Shown here: positions 1 through 11,550 of the stretch, in pieces
Numbering within the stretch: the first letter of the stretch is position 1
Layout of the letters: each line of letters opens with the position of its first letter
Origin: Haplosporangium gracile
Taxonomy: Eukaryota > Mortierellomycota > Mortierellomycetes > Mortierellales > Mortierellaceae
Direction of reading: 5' to 3'
Assembly (NCBI GenBank): GCA_015499985.1
Contig: JAAAUF010000254.1
Coordinates: 787-39,643 of the forward strand
DNA: 38,857 nucleotides
Notes under the pieces: generated by a model
The model's input: only the letters and a program-made list of their open reading frames with translations
What the model was told of the DNA's origin: nothing
The model's database searches: none
Program-made: the position numbers and the translations under genes

Positions 1-118
1 CAAGGAAAAAAAAAAAAAAAAAAAAAGGGAGGAAATGGCGATTAAAAAAAAAATGCAAAATGTGAAAATGTCTATTTCATGAATGGTGTGGGATAAAATG
101 TGCAAAGTTACTACAGTA

Positions 119-3100
119 CTACTCCATGTCCTCGTCACTATCTCCTTCCTTCTCCTCGTCTTCGTCCTCATCTTCTTCATCATCATCGTCGCTGACTTCA
201 CTCTCATCCTCCTCAGCATCCTCAATGTCCTCAGCATCTTCACCCTCGGCAGCTTTTGCAACAACAGCAGACTCCTGAGCTGTTGAGGTATGAGCTGTGG
301 CAGCACGAGCAGCAGCAAGAGCCTCATGTCTCTCCTTGGCCATGTTCTCCTCGTCTGATTTCCTCTGCACTCGCAAACTCTTGCCCTCTCCCTCCTCTCC
401 CTCAACATCATCATCCATCTCCATCTCATCCATACCGCCCACAAGACTCATCAGATCCATAGCCTGAACGGTGTAATCGACCACATAGCTCCGGACAGAA
501 AGTGCCTCGACTCTCTGGAAGTGACGGTCACTGTAGGGCAAGAGACCATCCAACAGATCCTTGATACCAGGAATCTCAATCATCTCTTGGACCTTGCGCT
601 GTCTAAGGATCGCGTGAAGGATAGTTTGGGCAGCGCGCATGTTCTTGGCATGGGTGTTCCAGTCACGGACATAACCCAACAGCTTGGCGATCTGGTCGGG
701 CGACAGACCGAGGAGGACCTTGTCGACAGCCTCCAGACCAGTGATTGATGTATCGTGCTCGGGACGGTCCTGGAGGATCTGGTTGAAAAGCTGGAGTAAC
801 CTGAAGGGTTGCTCCAACGACAGGGCCAATGTGATAGCGTTCTTCCAGTCCTTGCGCTGCAAGTAGTTCGACAACTCCTGCTCTTTGAGGACCTGATCGG
901 CCTTGGCGGCCTTCTTCTCGGCGTACTCAATCTCAGTGAAATCCTCCCACATGTTGATCATCGAATCAGCGCCTCCTGTCACAACCATGTTCTCGTCCTT
1001 GCGCACAGCCAGGGCCCAAATCTTCTCGGTATGGTTATCCAAGGTTGTGACACACTCGTTGGTGCGGATCGTCCAGAGCTTGACCAATCCGTCAGAACCG
1101 CAAGAGACCAACTGAAGTCCCGAGGTCATAAAGTCGACCTTGAGAATCGAGTTGGTGTGACCCTCAAACGTCCTGAGACAGCTGAAATCGTTCAACGACC
1201 AGATCTTGATCGTCCTGTCTCCTGAGCTGGTAGCCAAGCATTGATCAACGGGCGAGAACTTGACTGACCAGACACCACGCTTGTGACCCTTGCAGGTTCC
1301 AACCAACGTACCCTCCTGAAGGTTCCAGATCTTGGCAAGCTTGTCCTGAGATCCGGTCGCGAAAACCTTGTCGTTGGGTGCAATGTCAATAGTGTTGATG
1401 TCCTTCTCGTGTGCCTGGATTGTGTAGTGTGACTTGAAGCGGAGGTTCTCATCTGGCTCATCCAAGTCTGTATGCGTATGAAGGAAGAAGGAAGAAGGAG
1501 TCAATAACACATCCTACACGTCGCGACGAGAAACTAAGGAAAACACGCCAAAAATAAACATACCAGCTGTGCTGAGGTCCCAGCATTTGATAGTTCTGTC
1601 CTGAGATCCAGTCAACAAAAGACCATCAGTCTTTCTCGTCAAGGCAACAGCTCCAATGGCTTCCGTATGACCAACACATGATCCTATGCACTTGTATCTC
1701 TCATCTGCATCCTCGTTCTCCAAATCCAGCGTCCAGACCTTGGCGGTGTTATCCTTGGATCCCGAAGCCAAGAGAGTACCATCTGTATTCCTGTCCAGGC
1801 AGATGACAATGTCGGTATGTCCGTAGATAAGGTCGCACTCAAATTCCTTCAGGTTGAAAACGCGGATCTGTTCACTGTTTGCAGCAACGGCCAAGTGAGT
1901 CTCCTCCTCGCCAATGTACGCCACATCAATGATCTCGTCGTTATATCCAACAATCTGTTTCACGCGCTTCAAGTCGTTCTCCACGTCAAAGAACAGAATG
2001 TTCTGGTCGCTTGTGATCGATACTAGTTGCTGTGATGTAGTGTTATACCTGAGTGGAAAAATGACAAAGAAAGACGACAAGGTTAGGATGAGCGCCATTG
2101 TACACTTCAGCATCATCGAGTAGTGCAATTTCGAGTCAACTCGCCACTGGCAGATGAAACTTACAAGACGTCAGAAATGCCTGATTTGCTTCCTTGCTCT
2201 TCCTTCTGCTTGGCGAGCAGCTCTCCCGACCTCAAATCCCAGATCCTGATAACGCCGGCATCACCAGCAGTATAGAACATGTCCTTGTCCGAGACGTCCT
2301 TGTCGCCAATGTTCTGGATCTTGCCCTTTTGCAGAATACCGACAGTCTCCAGAGTCTCATAAATAGGGTAAGTGGTTGCGAGCTTCATGGTGGTCAGATC
2401 CCAGACGTTGACGACCTTATCACGAGAACCACTGATGAGAGTGTTGCCTGAGTGGGTGACAGCCAATCCTCGAATAACCGAAACGTGAGATTCCAACACA
2501 GCAAGGGCCCTACAAGAGTTGAAGTTATGGATGAATGTTGGTAAGTTTTCACCCTTTCAAAATGACAGATGATATCAATCCAGAAAACGAAACGCGATTC
2601 CTTACTTTCTGGTCTTGAGGTCCCAGACACGAACAGTGCAGTCGTCAGCTCCTGAGTACAACCACGCCTTGGACTGATCTGGGTGGAAGAGAACAGCAGA
2701 AATAACACCACCGTGTCCCTTGAAGTTGTGTGTACAGAATCCTCCCGCAATATCCCAGACCTTGATTGTGCCGTCGGCAGATCCTGTGGCGACCAAAGAC
2801 GAGGTCCTGTCAATGTCCATGACAATAATGGGAGCGTCGTGGGCCTATTGCATTCACAAGTTGAGCAGTTTTCCGAGTGTTAGCGACCATTTGATCTATT
2901 TCTAAATGGTGCAGTAGACAAAAGTGAAAAGTGTTTCAAGCTGTACCTTCAGACTTCTAACGAGTGTTCCTGTGCGAAGATCCCAGGTCTTGAGCAGAAG
3001 ACTCCTGCTGGCGCTGACAAGGGTATGGCCATCGGGGGTCACTGCAAACATGGTGATGATCTCTGTGTCGCCCTTGAGTCTCCAAAGTTTCTTTCCAGTC

Positions 3101-3386
3101 TTGATCTCGATAACGTCAATGTCCTCACCGACGGTTGTGATAAGGTACTGTTCATCCTGAGATATGCAGACCTTGCCTCCAGTGTAGATAGACTCGATTG
3201 TCTGTGTCGACTTGAAGCTACAAATGATGGTCATTAGTAGGAAACGTCGTTAGATTCTCCTGTCTATTGATTCGCGTGTTATCAAGTTTTTGTTTCTTTC
3301 ATGTATCGAAGGGGTGATGACGGCGTGAGGTGGTAAGAGTACCTTGTTTTAAGGTGAATTTTGCCCTGGGGCGGTGGAGCAGCCAT
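119..3386 (-). CDS. UTP13: U3 snoRNP-associated WD40 protein Utp13 (TBL3)
   Basis: Six exons, joined in phase: 3386-3343, 3217-2947, 2844-2606, 2509-2165, 2048-1564 and 1467-119, giving 910 residues. The short first exon starts MAAPPPQGKIHLKT and leads into the family-typical FKSTQTIESIYTGG. WD40 repeats (two propellers in this family) fill residues ~20-640, with recurring GS.D.T.K.WD motifs. Residues ~643-790 match the helical Utp13 C-terminal domain (RKDWKNAITLALSLEQPFRL, then VRSYVVDYTVQAMDLM). The last ~115 residues are a charged, very acidic tail, making it about 100 residues longer than yeast Utp13 or human TBL3. In the family, Utp13 belongs to the UTP-B subcomplex of the nucleolar small-subunit processome, which acts in early 18S rRNA maturation. 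It diverges from the uS10m gene across 481 bp. Identity is firm; the very short first exon is the least certain part. Confidence 0.95.
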
Positions 3387-3867
3387 GTTGTGTGTTTATG
3401 ATATAAAGGTGTGAGTTGAGGTATTGGCTGGTCGAATTGTTGAAGTCAAGGCGACGAGTTGTGAAAGAGAGAGCGAGGGGCGAGCGTTTCGATGGCGATG
3501 TGGCTGTCGAATGCAAGGTAGGGAAGGGAATGAGAAGGAAGAATGTGACCAAGGAAAGAAGTCAGTCAGAGGAGGTGCAACGAAAAGAACAGCACTGGCA
3601 CAAGCAAGCTAGGAAAAAAAAAAGAAAAAAATACGACTTTTTGTAAACAATGTGACTGCATATTTGTTTGCTAGACCTCCCTTTACGCCACTGTTTTGGC
3701 TGGCAGTGCGGATATCGGGACTGAGTCCTTTTTGAAAGCAGAGACACTCACTCGCTCGTAGCTTGCACTCGGACAAATCGACTCTTCTTCTGTGGTTCAT
3801 TCCTCTAAACGACAGCAACCGACTTGCCGATTCACCGACACTCATCTACAACACACAAACTACGACC
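3387..3867. promoter_or_regulatory. Divergent promoter between UTP13 and uS10m
   Basis: This 481 bp segment separates two start codons pointing away from each other, so it must hold both promoters. The UTP13-proximal part (3440-3640) is purine-rich on the plus strand, hence pyrimidine-rich in the sense direction of UTP13. An ATTGG (inverted CCAAT) lies near 3423. ORFs across it are low-complexity and look non-coding. Confidence 0.6.
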
Positions 3868-4973
3868 ATGTTGAGCTCCTTGAAAACAAGCCTGTCCGCA
3901 CAAGGATTAGCCTCGGCCAAAAAGTCCATCGTCGCCATCGCCACCCGCTCCCTTAGGTACAAGATCTCGCAATTGAAGCAAAAAGAGGAACAATACAAAC
4001 CTCCCATCAGCAGCGAAGTCTCCAGGGCGTTTATCTGGACTCACTTGAAGCATTTTTAGCATGAAAACACGGGCAGCAAATGATACGGGATATTAATGCC
4101 GTTTGTTTGTTTTTTCACTCGACAACATGCGATCCGATAATTTTTGGATATACACTTACTATTAGCACCCCTGCGACGAAAAACGCCCTTCCTGAAGACA
4201 TGTCCGCCGAGGATCGCCTTGTGTACGGAGATCCTGTTCAAATCCCCACCACCCACAACATCACCGTCGCCCACCTTCACCTTCGTTCCTACCTCCCCCA
4301 CCAACTGGAGTTCTTTACTGATTTCGCCCGTCGTGCTGCTGCTACCTTGGAGATGCCATGCTCTGGCGCGATCCCTTTGCCCGTCCAGACTTCCAAGTGG
4401 ACTGTCAACAAGTCGCCTTTTATTTACAAGAAAGCGCAGGAGACTTTTGAAAGAAAAACACATAAGCGTCTTTTGGCCATCAAGGATACCCACCCCGATG
4501 TTGTCCGTCGCTGGGTCCAGTTCTTGAAGCAGAACGCCATTGCTGGTGTCGGAATGAAGGTCACCGTCTGGGAGAACGAGGAACTGGGCGTTGGACAGAG
4601 GAAGTTGGAAAAGGCCAAGGAGGGCGAGAGCAGAAACCGATCTGTTGCCGCCATGATGGCCGAGGGCGAGGAATCATCCAAGGAGCCATCCAAGGAGGTT
4701 AAGGCTGTTGCTGATCAGCTCTTGGTTGAGATGATGAAGGACATTGGCGGTGAGGAGGAGAGCACAAAGGCACAACAGCAGGACAGCAAGCCCTCATCAC
4801 CAGCAGCACCAGCACCAGCAGAGCCTACCGAGATCTCAGATCAGCCCACGGAATCGAACATTACTGATGTCGTCGAGCCCCTTGTCAGCGGATCGGCAAC
4901 ATTTGACTCTGAGCTCTCCAAGGCTGTTGAGAAGGCGGTTACTGAGACTGCCACCAAGAGCGACAAGAAGTAG
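3868..4973 (+). CDS. RSM10: Mitochondrial small-subunit ribosomal protein uS10m
   Basis: Two exons, 3868-4028 and 4166-4973, join in phase to 322 residues. The N-terminus (MLSSLKTSLSAQGLASAKKS) is basic, Ser-rich and lacks acids, as expected of a mitochondrial targeting sequence. I chose ATG 3868 over an in-frame ATG at 3763 for that reason. The uS10 domain spans residues ~85-190 (NITVAHLHLRSYLPHQLEFF through FLKQNAIAGVGMKVTVWENE). The remainder is an acidic, Lys/Glu- and Ala/Pro-rich tail with no known domain. uS10m sits in the head of the mitochondrial 28S/37S subunit. The intron donor, GC|GTTTATC, is atypical, but only this site gives phase 2 to match acceptor CTATTAG|C. The next gene downstream, TIM44, is also mitochondrial. 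Confidence 0.9.
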
Positions 4974-5504
4974 ATAAAAGTACAATTATCAGCTGGGTAG
5001 GGATTTTCATATTTTTGCACACCGCCACCCAAACCTCCTGCCCTCGGCCTTTTTCCTTTTTTTTCGATTATTATCTTACCATAGCTCATTAGGTTTTGCT
5101 ACAACATGTATTCATTGCAACTTTTTTTTTGCTCCTCCTTCAATTGCTCCCTTTGTATGTGTGTCTTGTATGTGAGCGAGAGTTTTGTTCCTGAGAAGCA
5201 AGTGTGAGCCAGCAAACACCTCCTCCTTTCCTCCGATCAGTCCCCGCACAAAATGTGGTACGTGCAAAGCCACAGATCCATAATTGGCCGCCAATTTTTT
5301 TCTTTCTGTGCCCTTCTAAGGAGATCTACTTCCACCACACCCCCAGTCCTTTCGCACTTCCCCATTCTTTTTTTCCATTTTCTACTTTTCCTTCTTTCTT
5401 CCTTCTGCCCTCATTCTTCCGATCAGCCAACATCACCCTCTCTACCCGACTAATCCAACAACAACAGCAACAGCAACCAGGAACACAACGCATACAATAG
5501 CAAC
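4974..5504 (+). promoter_or_regulatory. Intergenic: uS10m 3' flank and TIM44 promoter
   Basis: The 531 bp between two tandem genes is T-rich after uS10m (5040-5130). From 5300 to 5450 it becomes strongly pyrimidine-rich in the sense direction, ending in a CAACAACAGCAACAGCAACC leader just before the TIM44 ATG. It carries the palindromic CCAAT pair listed separately. No further gene is visible. Confidence 0.5.
5282..5296. promoter_or_regulatory. Palindromic double CCAAT box upstream of TIM44
   Basis: AATTGGC-C-GCCAATT is a perfect 15-bp inverted repeat holding two opposed CCAAT pentamers, about 210 bp before the TIM44 start. In fungi CCAAT is bound by the Hap2/3/5 (NF-Y) complex, a known activator of mitochondrial genes. 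Function here is inferred from sequence and position only. Confidence 0.4.
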
Positions 5505-7513
5505 ATGTCGGCCCTTCGATCCCTCGTCTCCTCCACAACCGCCAAGGCGATCCGTCCCAGTTCACTTCTCGCACCCTCCTCACAACGGCTGACCGCCCAC
5601 CCTGCCGGGCGTCATATCCGCGCACCCTTGATCACCGCCAGACACGAGTCCCAGAGTGCGTTCAGCAAGTTTGTCGAGACATTGAAGGAGCAGATCAAAA
5701 AGAACAAGGAACTTCAGGAGTCCGTTAAGAAATTGCAGGATGAGTCTGGCAAGGCTGGCGATAGTGATGCCCTCAAGAAGGCCAAGGAAGCCTTTGAGAA
5801 GGCCAAGGTAAACAATCCTCGCTCAATCTGTTTGTTTTCTTTTATTATTTTTTCCTTGACTTTTTTATTGTTTTTGCTGTTTTCCCCCTATGGACCCTTT
5901 CAACCTGTTTTTTTTGGTTGTCGGGCATGTCGGCATGTCCATATATGACGATTTCACGACTTTTGTGACTAACAAAACCTTGTTTTCCCCCCTTTGCTTT
6001 TTCGATCTCCTTGCTCGCTGTTGACGTCCGTCCTCGATCTGAAAATTTAACAGGAGAGCGCTGCTGGTGCAAGTGTAGCAACGGAAAAGCTGAAGCAGAC
6101 CGCAGAGCAGTTGAAGAAGGCCACCGACAAGATTGGAGAGACTGTCAGCGAGACTTTGAAGGGTGCTGCCGAGAACGAGTTCATCAAGGGATCCAAGGAA
6201 AAGGTATACATTTGTGATTTTGATATGATATGTTGTTGTGTCATCATACCTGTCGCCATTCCTTTCCTCTCACAAGTCAGGTCAGGAAGAGAATCGAATT
6301 CTAACGGCACATCGTCAACACAATCGACGTACATGACCACATAGATTTCGGAGACTGGAAAGGTCTTCTCTGAGACTGGAAAGGTGTTTGCCGAGTCGGT
6401 TGATTCTTCAACGAAGCCCATCCGTGACAACGAGTACTTCAAGAACGTCAAAGAGTCCGCAGAGACACTTATCCAGGACACTGAGTCCAGATATGGAGGA
6501 TACATCTCCAAGGCTGAACGTCGTCGCGCTCGTGGATTGCCTGTCGACTACAGCCCCAAGGAGGCCCAGAAGGCTGCCGCTGCTGCCGTTCCTGAGACTA
6601 AGGAGGACGTCAAGTAAGCAACGCAGTGTTTTTCGGTTTGTGTGATATGGACAGGATTATGTTCTTGTTTGAAGCTAGATTTGCATTCTCACCCCAATCG
6701 CCACCTTTTCCCTAATGTGCTATTATTAGCGCTGGAGAGTCGATGGTTCTTCACAAGGATTCTGCATGGAAGGAGACCTGGTCAAAGTTCAAAGATACCA
6801 ACCCTGTCATGCAGAGTGTCTTCAGCATGAAGAAGAACTATGAGGATTCCGACAATGTTTTCGTTGCCTGGGCTCGTGTGGTCACCGACAAGATCTCCGA
6901 CGTCTGGGGTATGTACCCTCCCGCATGAAATTTTGAGTTTATGCCTTTCTTTTTTTTTTCACTACATGCGTACTCACCCACTTTCTTCTTTTTTTCATTG
7001 GTAGTCTCGATGTTGGATGAGACAGAGAACGCTAAGACCATTAGAGCTCTCCAGATGATCGACCCTCGCTTCAAGATGGATAACTTCATGAAGGAGGCCC
7101 GCGAGTTCATTATCCCCGAGATCATGGATGCCGTCCTCAACGCCGACTCTGAGACCTTGAACGAGTGGTGCTCTGAGGCAACCTACAACGTCCTCACCGC
7201 CGGATTCCAGGCTCAGATCGCTCAGGGCCTCGTCAGTGACTGCAAGATTCTTGAACTCCGTAATGTCGAATTGGTGTCGGCCAAGGTCCTCGAAAACGAT
7301 GTCCCTGTCCTGATCATCTCGTTCAACACTCAGGAGGTCACTGTCTTCCGTAACCGTTTGACTCGTGAGGTTGTCTTTGGAAAGGAGGATGCGATTGAGG
7401 AGTGCACTTATGCGTGTGTTATTACTTTGACACCTGAGACGATGCAGAACCCCCTTACAAGAGGTGTTCGTATTATGGATATGGCCAAGCATGCTAGCCG
7501 TGCCTACATCTAA
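5505..7513 (+). CDS. TIM44: Mitochondrial import motor subunit Tim44
   Basis: Five exons, 5505-5807, 6054-6203, 6345-6613, 6730-6908 and 7005-7513, join in phase to 469 residues. An Arg/Ser-rich presequence (MSALRSLVSSTTAKAIRPSS) is followed by a Lys/Glu-rich coiled-coil region (~50-150), containing KKNKELQESVKKLQDESGK. The C-terminal Tim44 domain (~300-469) includes MIDPRFKMDNFMKEAREFII and is recognisable by NADSETLNEWCSEATYNVL. Tim44 is a peripheral protein on the matrix side of the inner membrane; it tethers mtHsp70 to the TIM23 channel, and its C-terminal domain contacts cardiolipin-containing membrane. Exon 3 opens with a duplicated seven-residue unit (SETGKVF twice). Length is close to the yeast protein (431). 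Intron 2 is 141 nt, a multiple of three, and its only in-frame stop is the TAG of its own acceptor. Confidence 0.95.
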
Positions 7514-7807
7514 GCATTTTTCTATGTTTTTAATTCTGTTTTTTTTTTGTTCCCCCCCCTACCTACCATTCATCTCTTTTTTTTTTTCTTACTTTTTGTT
7601 CAGCATTTCGCATGTATTTTTACAAACTCTACCTTCACCCACCAGAAAAGCATTCAGTCATGTAGTAGGATGTCCCTCACTATTTAGACATATTCACAAA
7701 AAGCGCCTCGCAACCGAATAGAAACGGTCTGACAAATAATTAAACATGAGTTGGACTCATAGATATATGAAGTGGAAATATGCGAAAAGTTGTGGCGCTT
7801 CTTTGGG

Positions 7808-7813
7808 TTTATT
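7808..7813 (-). terminator. Candidate poly(A) signal of the kinase-ankyrin gene
   Basis: AATAAA on the minus strand, about 115 nt past the stop codon of the minus-strand gene. It matches the canonical hexamer, but fungal 3' ends often do not depend on it. Confidence 0.3.
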
Positions 7814-7860
7814 GTGTTCGAAGCAGCATGTGTGAGCGTCTGTCGCTTTTGATGGGAAGG

Positions 7861-7895
7861 GGAGGAGGAGGAGGAGGAGGAGGAGGAGGAGGAGG
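7861..7895. repeat. (GGA)n microsatellite
   Basis: About 11.7 uninterrupted GGA units lie just beyond the 3' end of the kinase-ankyrin gene, in its putative 3' UTR (CCT repeats in the sense direction). Confidence 0.9.
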
Positions 7896-7928
7896 CAGGA
7901 GTGAGAAAAGGAAGAACGGAATCGGGGT

Positions 7929-10900
7929 CTACCAGAACTTGATTGATGTCTTTTCGTTCAGGGCCTCGTCAATAAGGGCACGTTGACTCTTGCGAAGCGA
8001 CCGCATCCTGTGCGCTTGAGCAACTCTAGACCTCGAACTGCCGTTCTGCTGCTGCTGTTGCTGCTGCTGTCCATTACCGTTGCTGTTGCCGTTACTACTG
8101 CTGCTACCGCCCAGACCTTGATAATACTGGACCTGCTGCTGAAGTTGCTGCTGAAGTTGCTGCTGCTTTTGGATCTGTTGCTGGAGCTGCTGACGGTTTT
8201 GTTGGTGAAGTTGGTGTTGAGCAGGCATGGCCATCGATGGGGAGTGATAAACCCCGACACCTTCACCACTGCTACTGCTACAATTACTAGAGGCCACCGA
8301 ATTAGACGACGACGACGCCTTGCCATGATGACTGTACGTAAACTGCTGCTCGGCAAGCTCGGGCGGGACTTCATGTCCATACATGACCTTCAGTTTCGTA
8401 GCAACCTCCTTTCTCGCCTGAATCCTCCTACCACCAGTCCACTGTTCCAACAACTGCAACACGGGGCCAACCATATCCTTGCCAGCACTCTCTGAGGCCT
8501 TGTAGGCTACCCCTGCCCAGGAATACTTGCCCAGATCGCGCAGTTCATCCAGGTACTGTTTCTGTTTTGCGGCGTCGGCAGGTTTTCCGTTTGCAGAAAC
8601 ATTAAGGTTATAGGGGCTATGAATACTGCTGGGGAGTTCGCCGGTCGAGAGTGGGGCGGGGCCATGGATCATCTTGACGGCGCGGATGGCGCGCTGGATG
8701 CCCACCTCGGTACTACTGATATCGAGATCGTTGTTGAGGAGCCATTCGACGTTCTTGATCCGAAGGTGTGCTGCGGCGGCAACAAGGGCCGTGTCGCCTC
8801 TAAAGGTCATTGCAGGGTCGAGACCAGCCTCGTAGAGACAATCCAAAATCCGGTGGTCTTCTTGCATGGCGGCAACGACGTGGATTAAGGGACGACCTTG
8901 AGCAAAGGGGCGGTCGATCCGAGATCCAGAAGGGGTTTGTTGAAAGGACGTCCGCGGTTGGCCTAATGGTTTTTGTTGGTGTGGTGGTGGTTGAGTGCTC
9001 CATCGTGGGTTAGCGCTGCTAGTCACCGATCGACTACCAGCACCAGCTGCCGCTGGAGGGAAAGCAGAGTGCCGCTGGTACTGTCGCGACTCACTGATAA
9101 GATTAAGCGCATAAGTCTGCGCATTATTCAAAGGCGTAATCGGGTTTCGGATATACGCCGGGATGCGAGCCCCACGCATGACAAAGAACTTGAGCGCTTC
9201 AAAGCAGTACTGGGTGTTGGACGAGACCAAGATCATGACGGGGGTATAACCTTGCAAGTTCTCAAGGTTGATGTCGGCGCCGAGTTCGATCAGAACCTTG
9301 ATGGTGTCCAGGGGGGACTCGAGAAATAGGCAGGCCAAATGGAGTGCGGTGTCGCCTGTTTGGGAACTGGATTCGTTGATGGGGTTGTAAGATCCGCGAT
9401 GGTGGAGGTAGTAGTTAAGGGCAGAGATGTCACCCACGAGTGGGCAGAGGTAAATGGGTGTCTTGGGTGGGTTGGCCGGACTGTAGGGTTCCATAGGCAG
9501 ACGTTGGTTCGTAAAGTACTTGCGCGTTTCTAAGAGTCATATCATGAAGAGAAATGAGTTAATTTCGCATCGAATATTAATTTTGGTGGCGTACAGAAAT
9601 AAAAAGTCGGCGACGGCCCTGGGAGAGACACTACAGCAACGTACCTTCAATGTACTTGACAGTTTCCTTCATCTCGGGATCCTTGATATCAAACACCATC
9701 TTGTTGAGAGCATTCGAGGCACGTTCAAGGGTCGACATCTTAGCGCTCAATTCGGGTGGTACCGGCAGGGCCGCAGATTGGGTCAAACTCGGAACCATAA
9801 ACCCTGTTGCAATCTGGTGGACAGGCTCTGTCGGTTTTGCCATCAGAGTCTGCAGGATTGCTATCACAATATCGATCTTGAGTCGCTTCGCAGGGTTGAC
9901 ATCCCAACACTTAACCAACATATCCCGATACTCCTTGGGCGTTCCTGGCACAATCTGCTCCCGGTGACCCTCCATCAGTTCTTTCAATAATGCCGCCTCC
10001 CGAAGTCGTTTCGCAAACGGGATTCGACCTGACGAGATGTGCCAAAAAATGACCCCAAGACTGTAGATATCACAAGCCGCCGTGTAGATGGGTCTCTTTG
10101 TCGGGAACCGCTCTGGCGCCAAGAAAGAAGCCACACCCACAGCAGCGACAATATCAGCAGTCTGGGCCTTGGTTGAGGATCGACTGAGTCCAAAGTCACA
10201 GATCATCGCCGTCCGTTTATCGTCCAGCAAGATGTTGCCACTGTGCAGATCGCGATGGTGAAAGCCCGACTTGTGAAGAAACTCAAGCCCCTTTGTGATC
10301 TCGATCGAGAGGCGGTAGCGCTCATTCCAGCTCAGGGCCGAATGGTTCTTTTCCAGGAACGTGCACAGGTTGCCGTTGCTGCAGTGCTTCATCACAATGC
10401 ACTTCATCTGTGTGGTCGGGTCCGTCGCCACTCCGTAAAAGGGGACAATAAAGTCGTAGTCATGGACTCGTGTCAAGATCTCGAGCTAAATTTTTTTTTT
10501 GCAGAAGAGTCGAAAAATAAAAGCAATAAGCGTCACAGACCAAAAGTTCTACCTTTTGAGCAAAAATTACAATGATACCACCAGACAAAGTACTAACCTC
10601 TTGAGCAAACTGCTCTTCGCCTTCACCATGATCGACTAGGGCCCGCTTGAGAACAACTCGAAGTCGAGACCACTCGGCAACATGAATCTCGCCAAACCCG
10701 CCCTTCTTGAGTGGCTTAATATCGGTAATGTCCCTATAGTTGATCCTGCGATAACTGGAGATGGCAGGTCGGGAAAGGATCCGAGTTCGTTCCCGCTTGA
10801 GTGTCTCCTGGGTCTCCATCTCGGGGACGTATTGTCTATTGGGATCTTTGCTGTGCATCGCCGGGTCTGAAGAGTCTCGAACGTTCGATGTCGAAGATCT

Positions 10901-11495
10901 TGGTGATCGAGCCGATAGCGGTCTCGGCGATGCTGCGGTGGCTCTTGGCGCAAAAGCTGAATTTTGTTGTTGCTGCTGTTGATATCGTTGTTGCTGCTGA
11001 TAATGTTGTTGTTGCTGCCGTTGCTGCTGTTGCTGTTGGGTGGGCTCGTGCCTCGGTAATGAATCTTCCTCTTCTTCGTGGGAAGGGTGATCCGAGTCCG
11101 ATTGCTCAAGGTAGTCTAGCCCTCCACTTTCGTTCTCATCATCATTGTCGTCGCCTTCAGTTAAACTCTTTAAAAGACCTTCATCTTGGTCTGCCAGTTC
11201 TAGACAACCAGTGGTTAAAATACTTTCGTCGTCCGTGCACGACGATGCACCTGTGGAAGACGATGCGGAGAGTATCAGCGGGGGTGTACTATTAGGGGTA
11301 CGTTCCGATGCTACTGCAGATCCCTGTCGGGCCTGCTGCACGCCGTTTGTCTCCGCTAGCCGCTGTTGGTATTGCTGTTGTTGTTGCGATTGTTGATGAT
11401 GGTGATGTTGAAGCAAAGGCCTTGGTAATTGTTGCTGATGTTGCTGTTGCTGATGTTGCTGTTGCTGTTGATGCTGTTGCTGTTGTTGCTGTTGC

Positions 11496-11550
<55 letters not shown>

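Larger units (their letters stand above)
7514..7928. other. Convergent intergenic region, TIM44 / kinase 3' ends
   Basis: These 415 bp hold the 3' flanks of two genes reading toward each other. T-rich runs (7536-7590) follow TIM44. A minus-strand AATAAA at 7808-7813 is a candidate poly(A) signal for the kinase gene, and a (GGA)n tract lies at 7861-7895. No gene is visible. Confidence 0.6.

Noticed and set aside
5326..5625. Cys-rich minus-strand ORF (run of seven Cys)
   Set aside because: It is the antisense of CAA/CAG leader repeats and TIM44 exon 1, not a Cys-rich protein.
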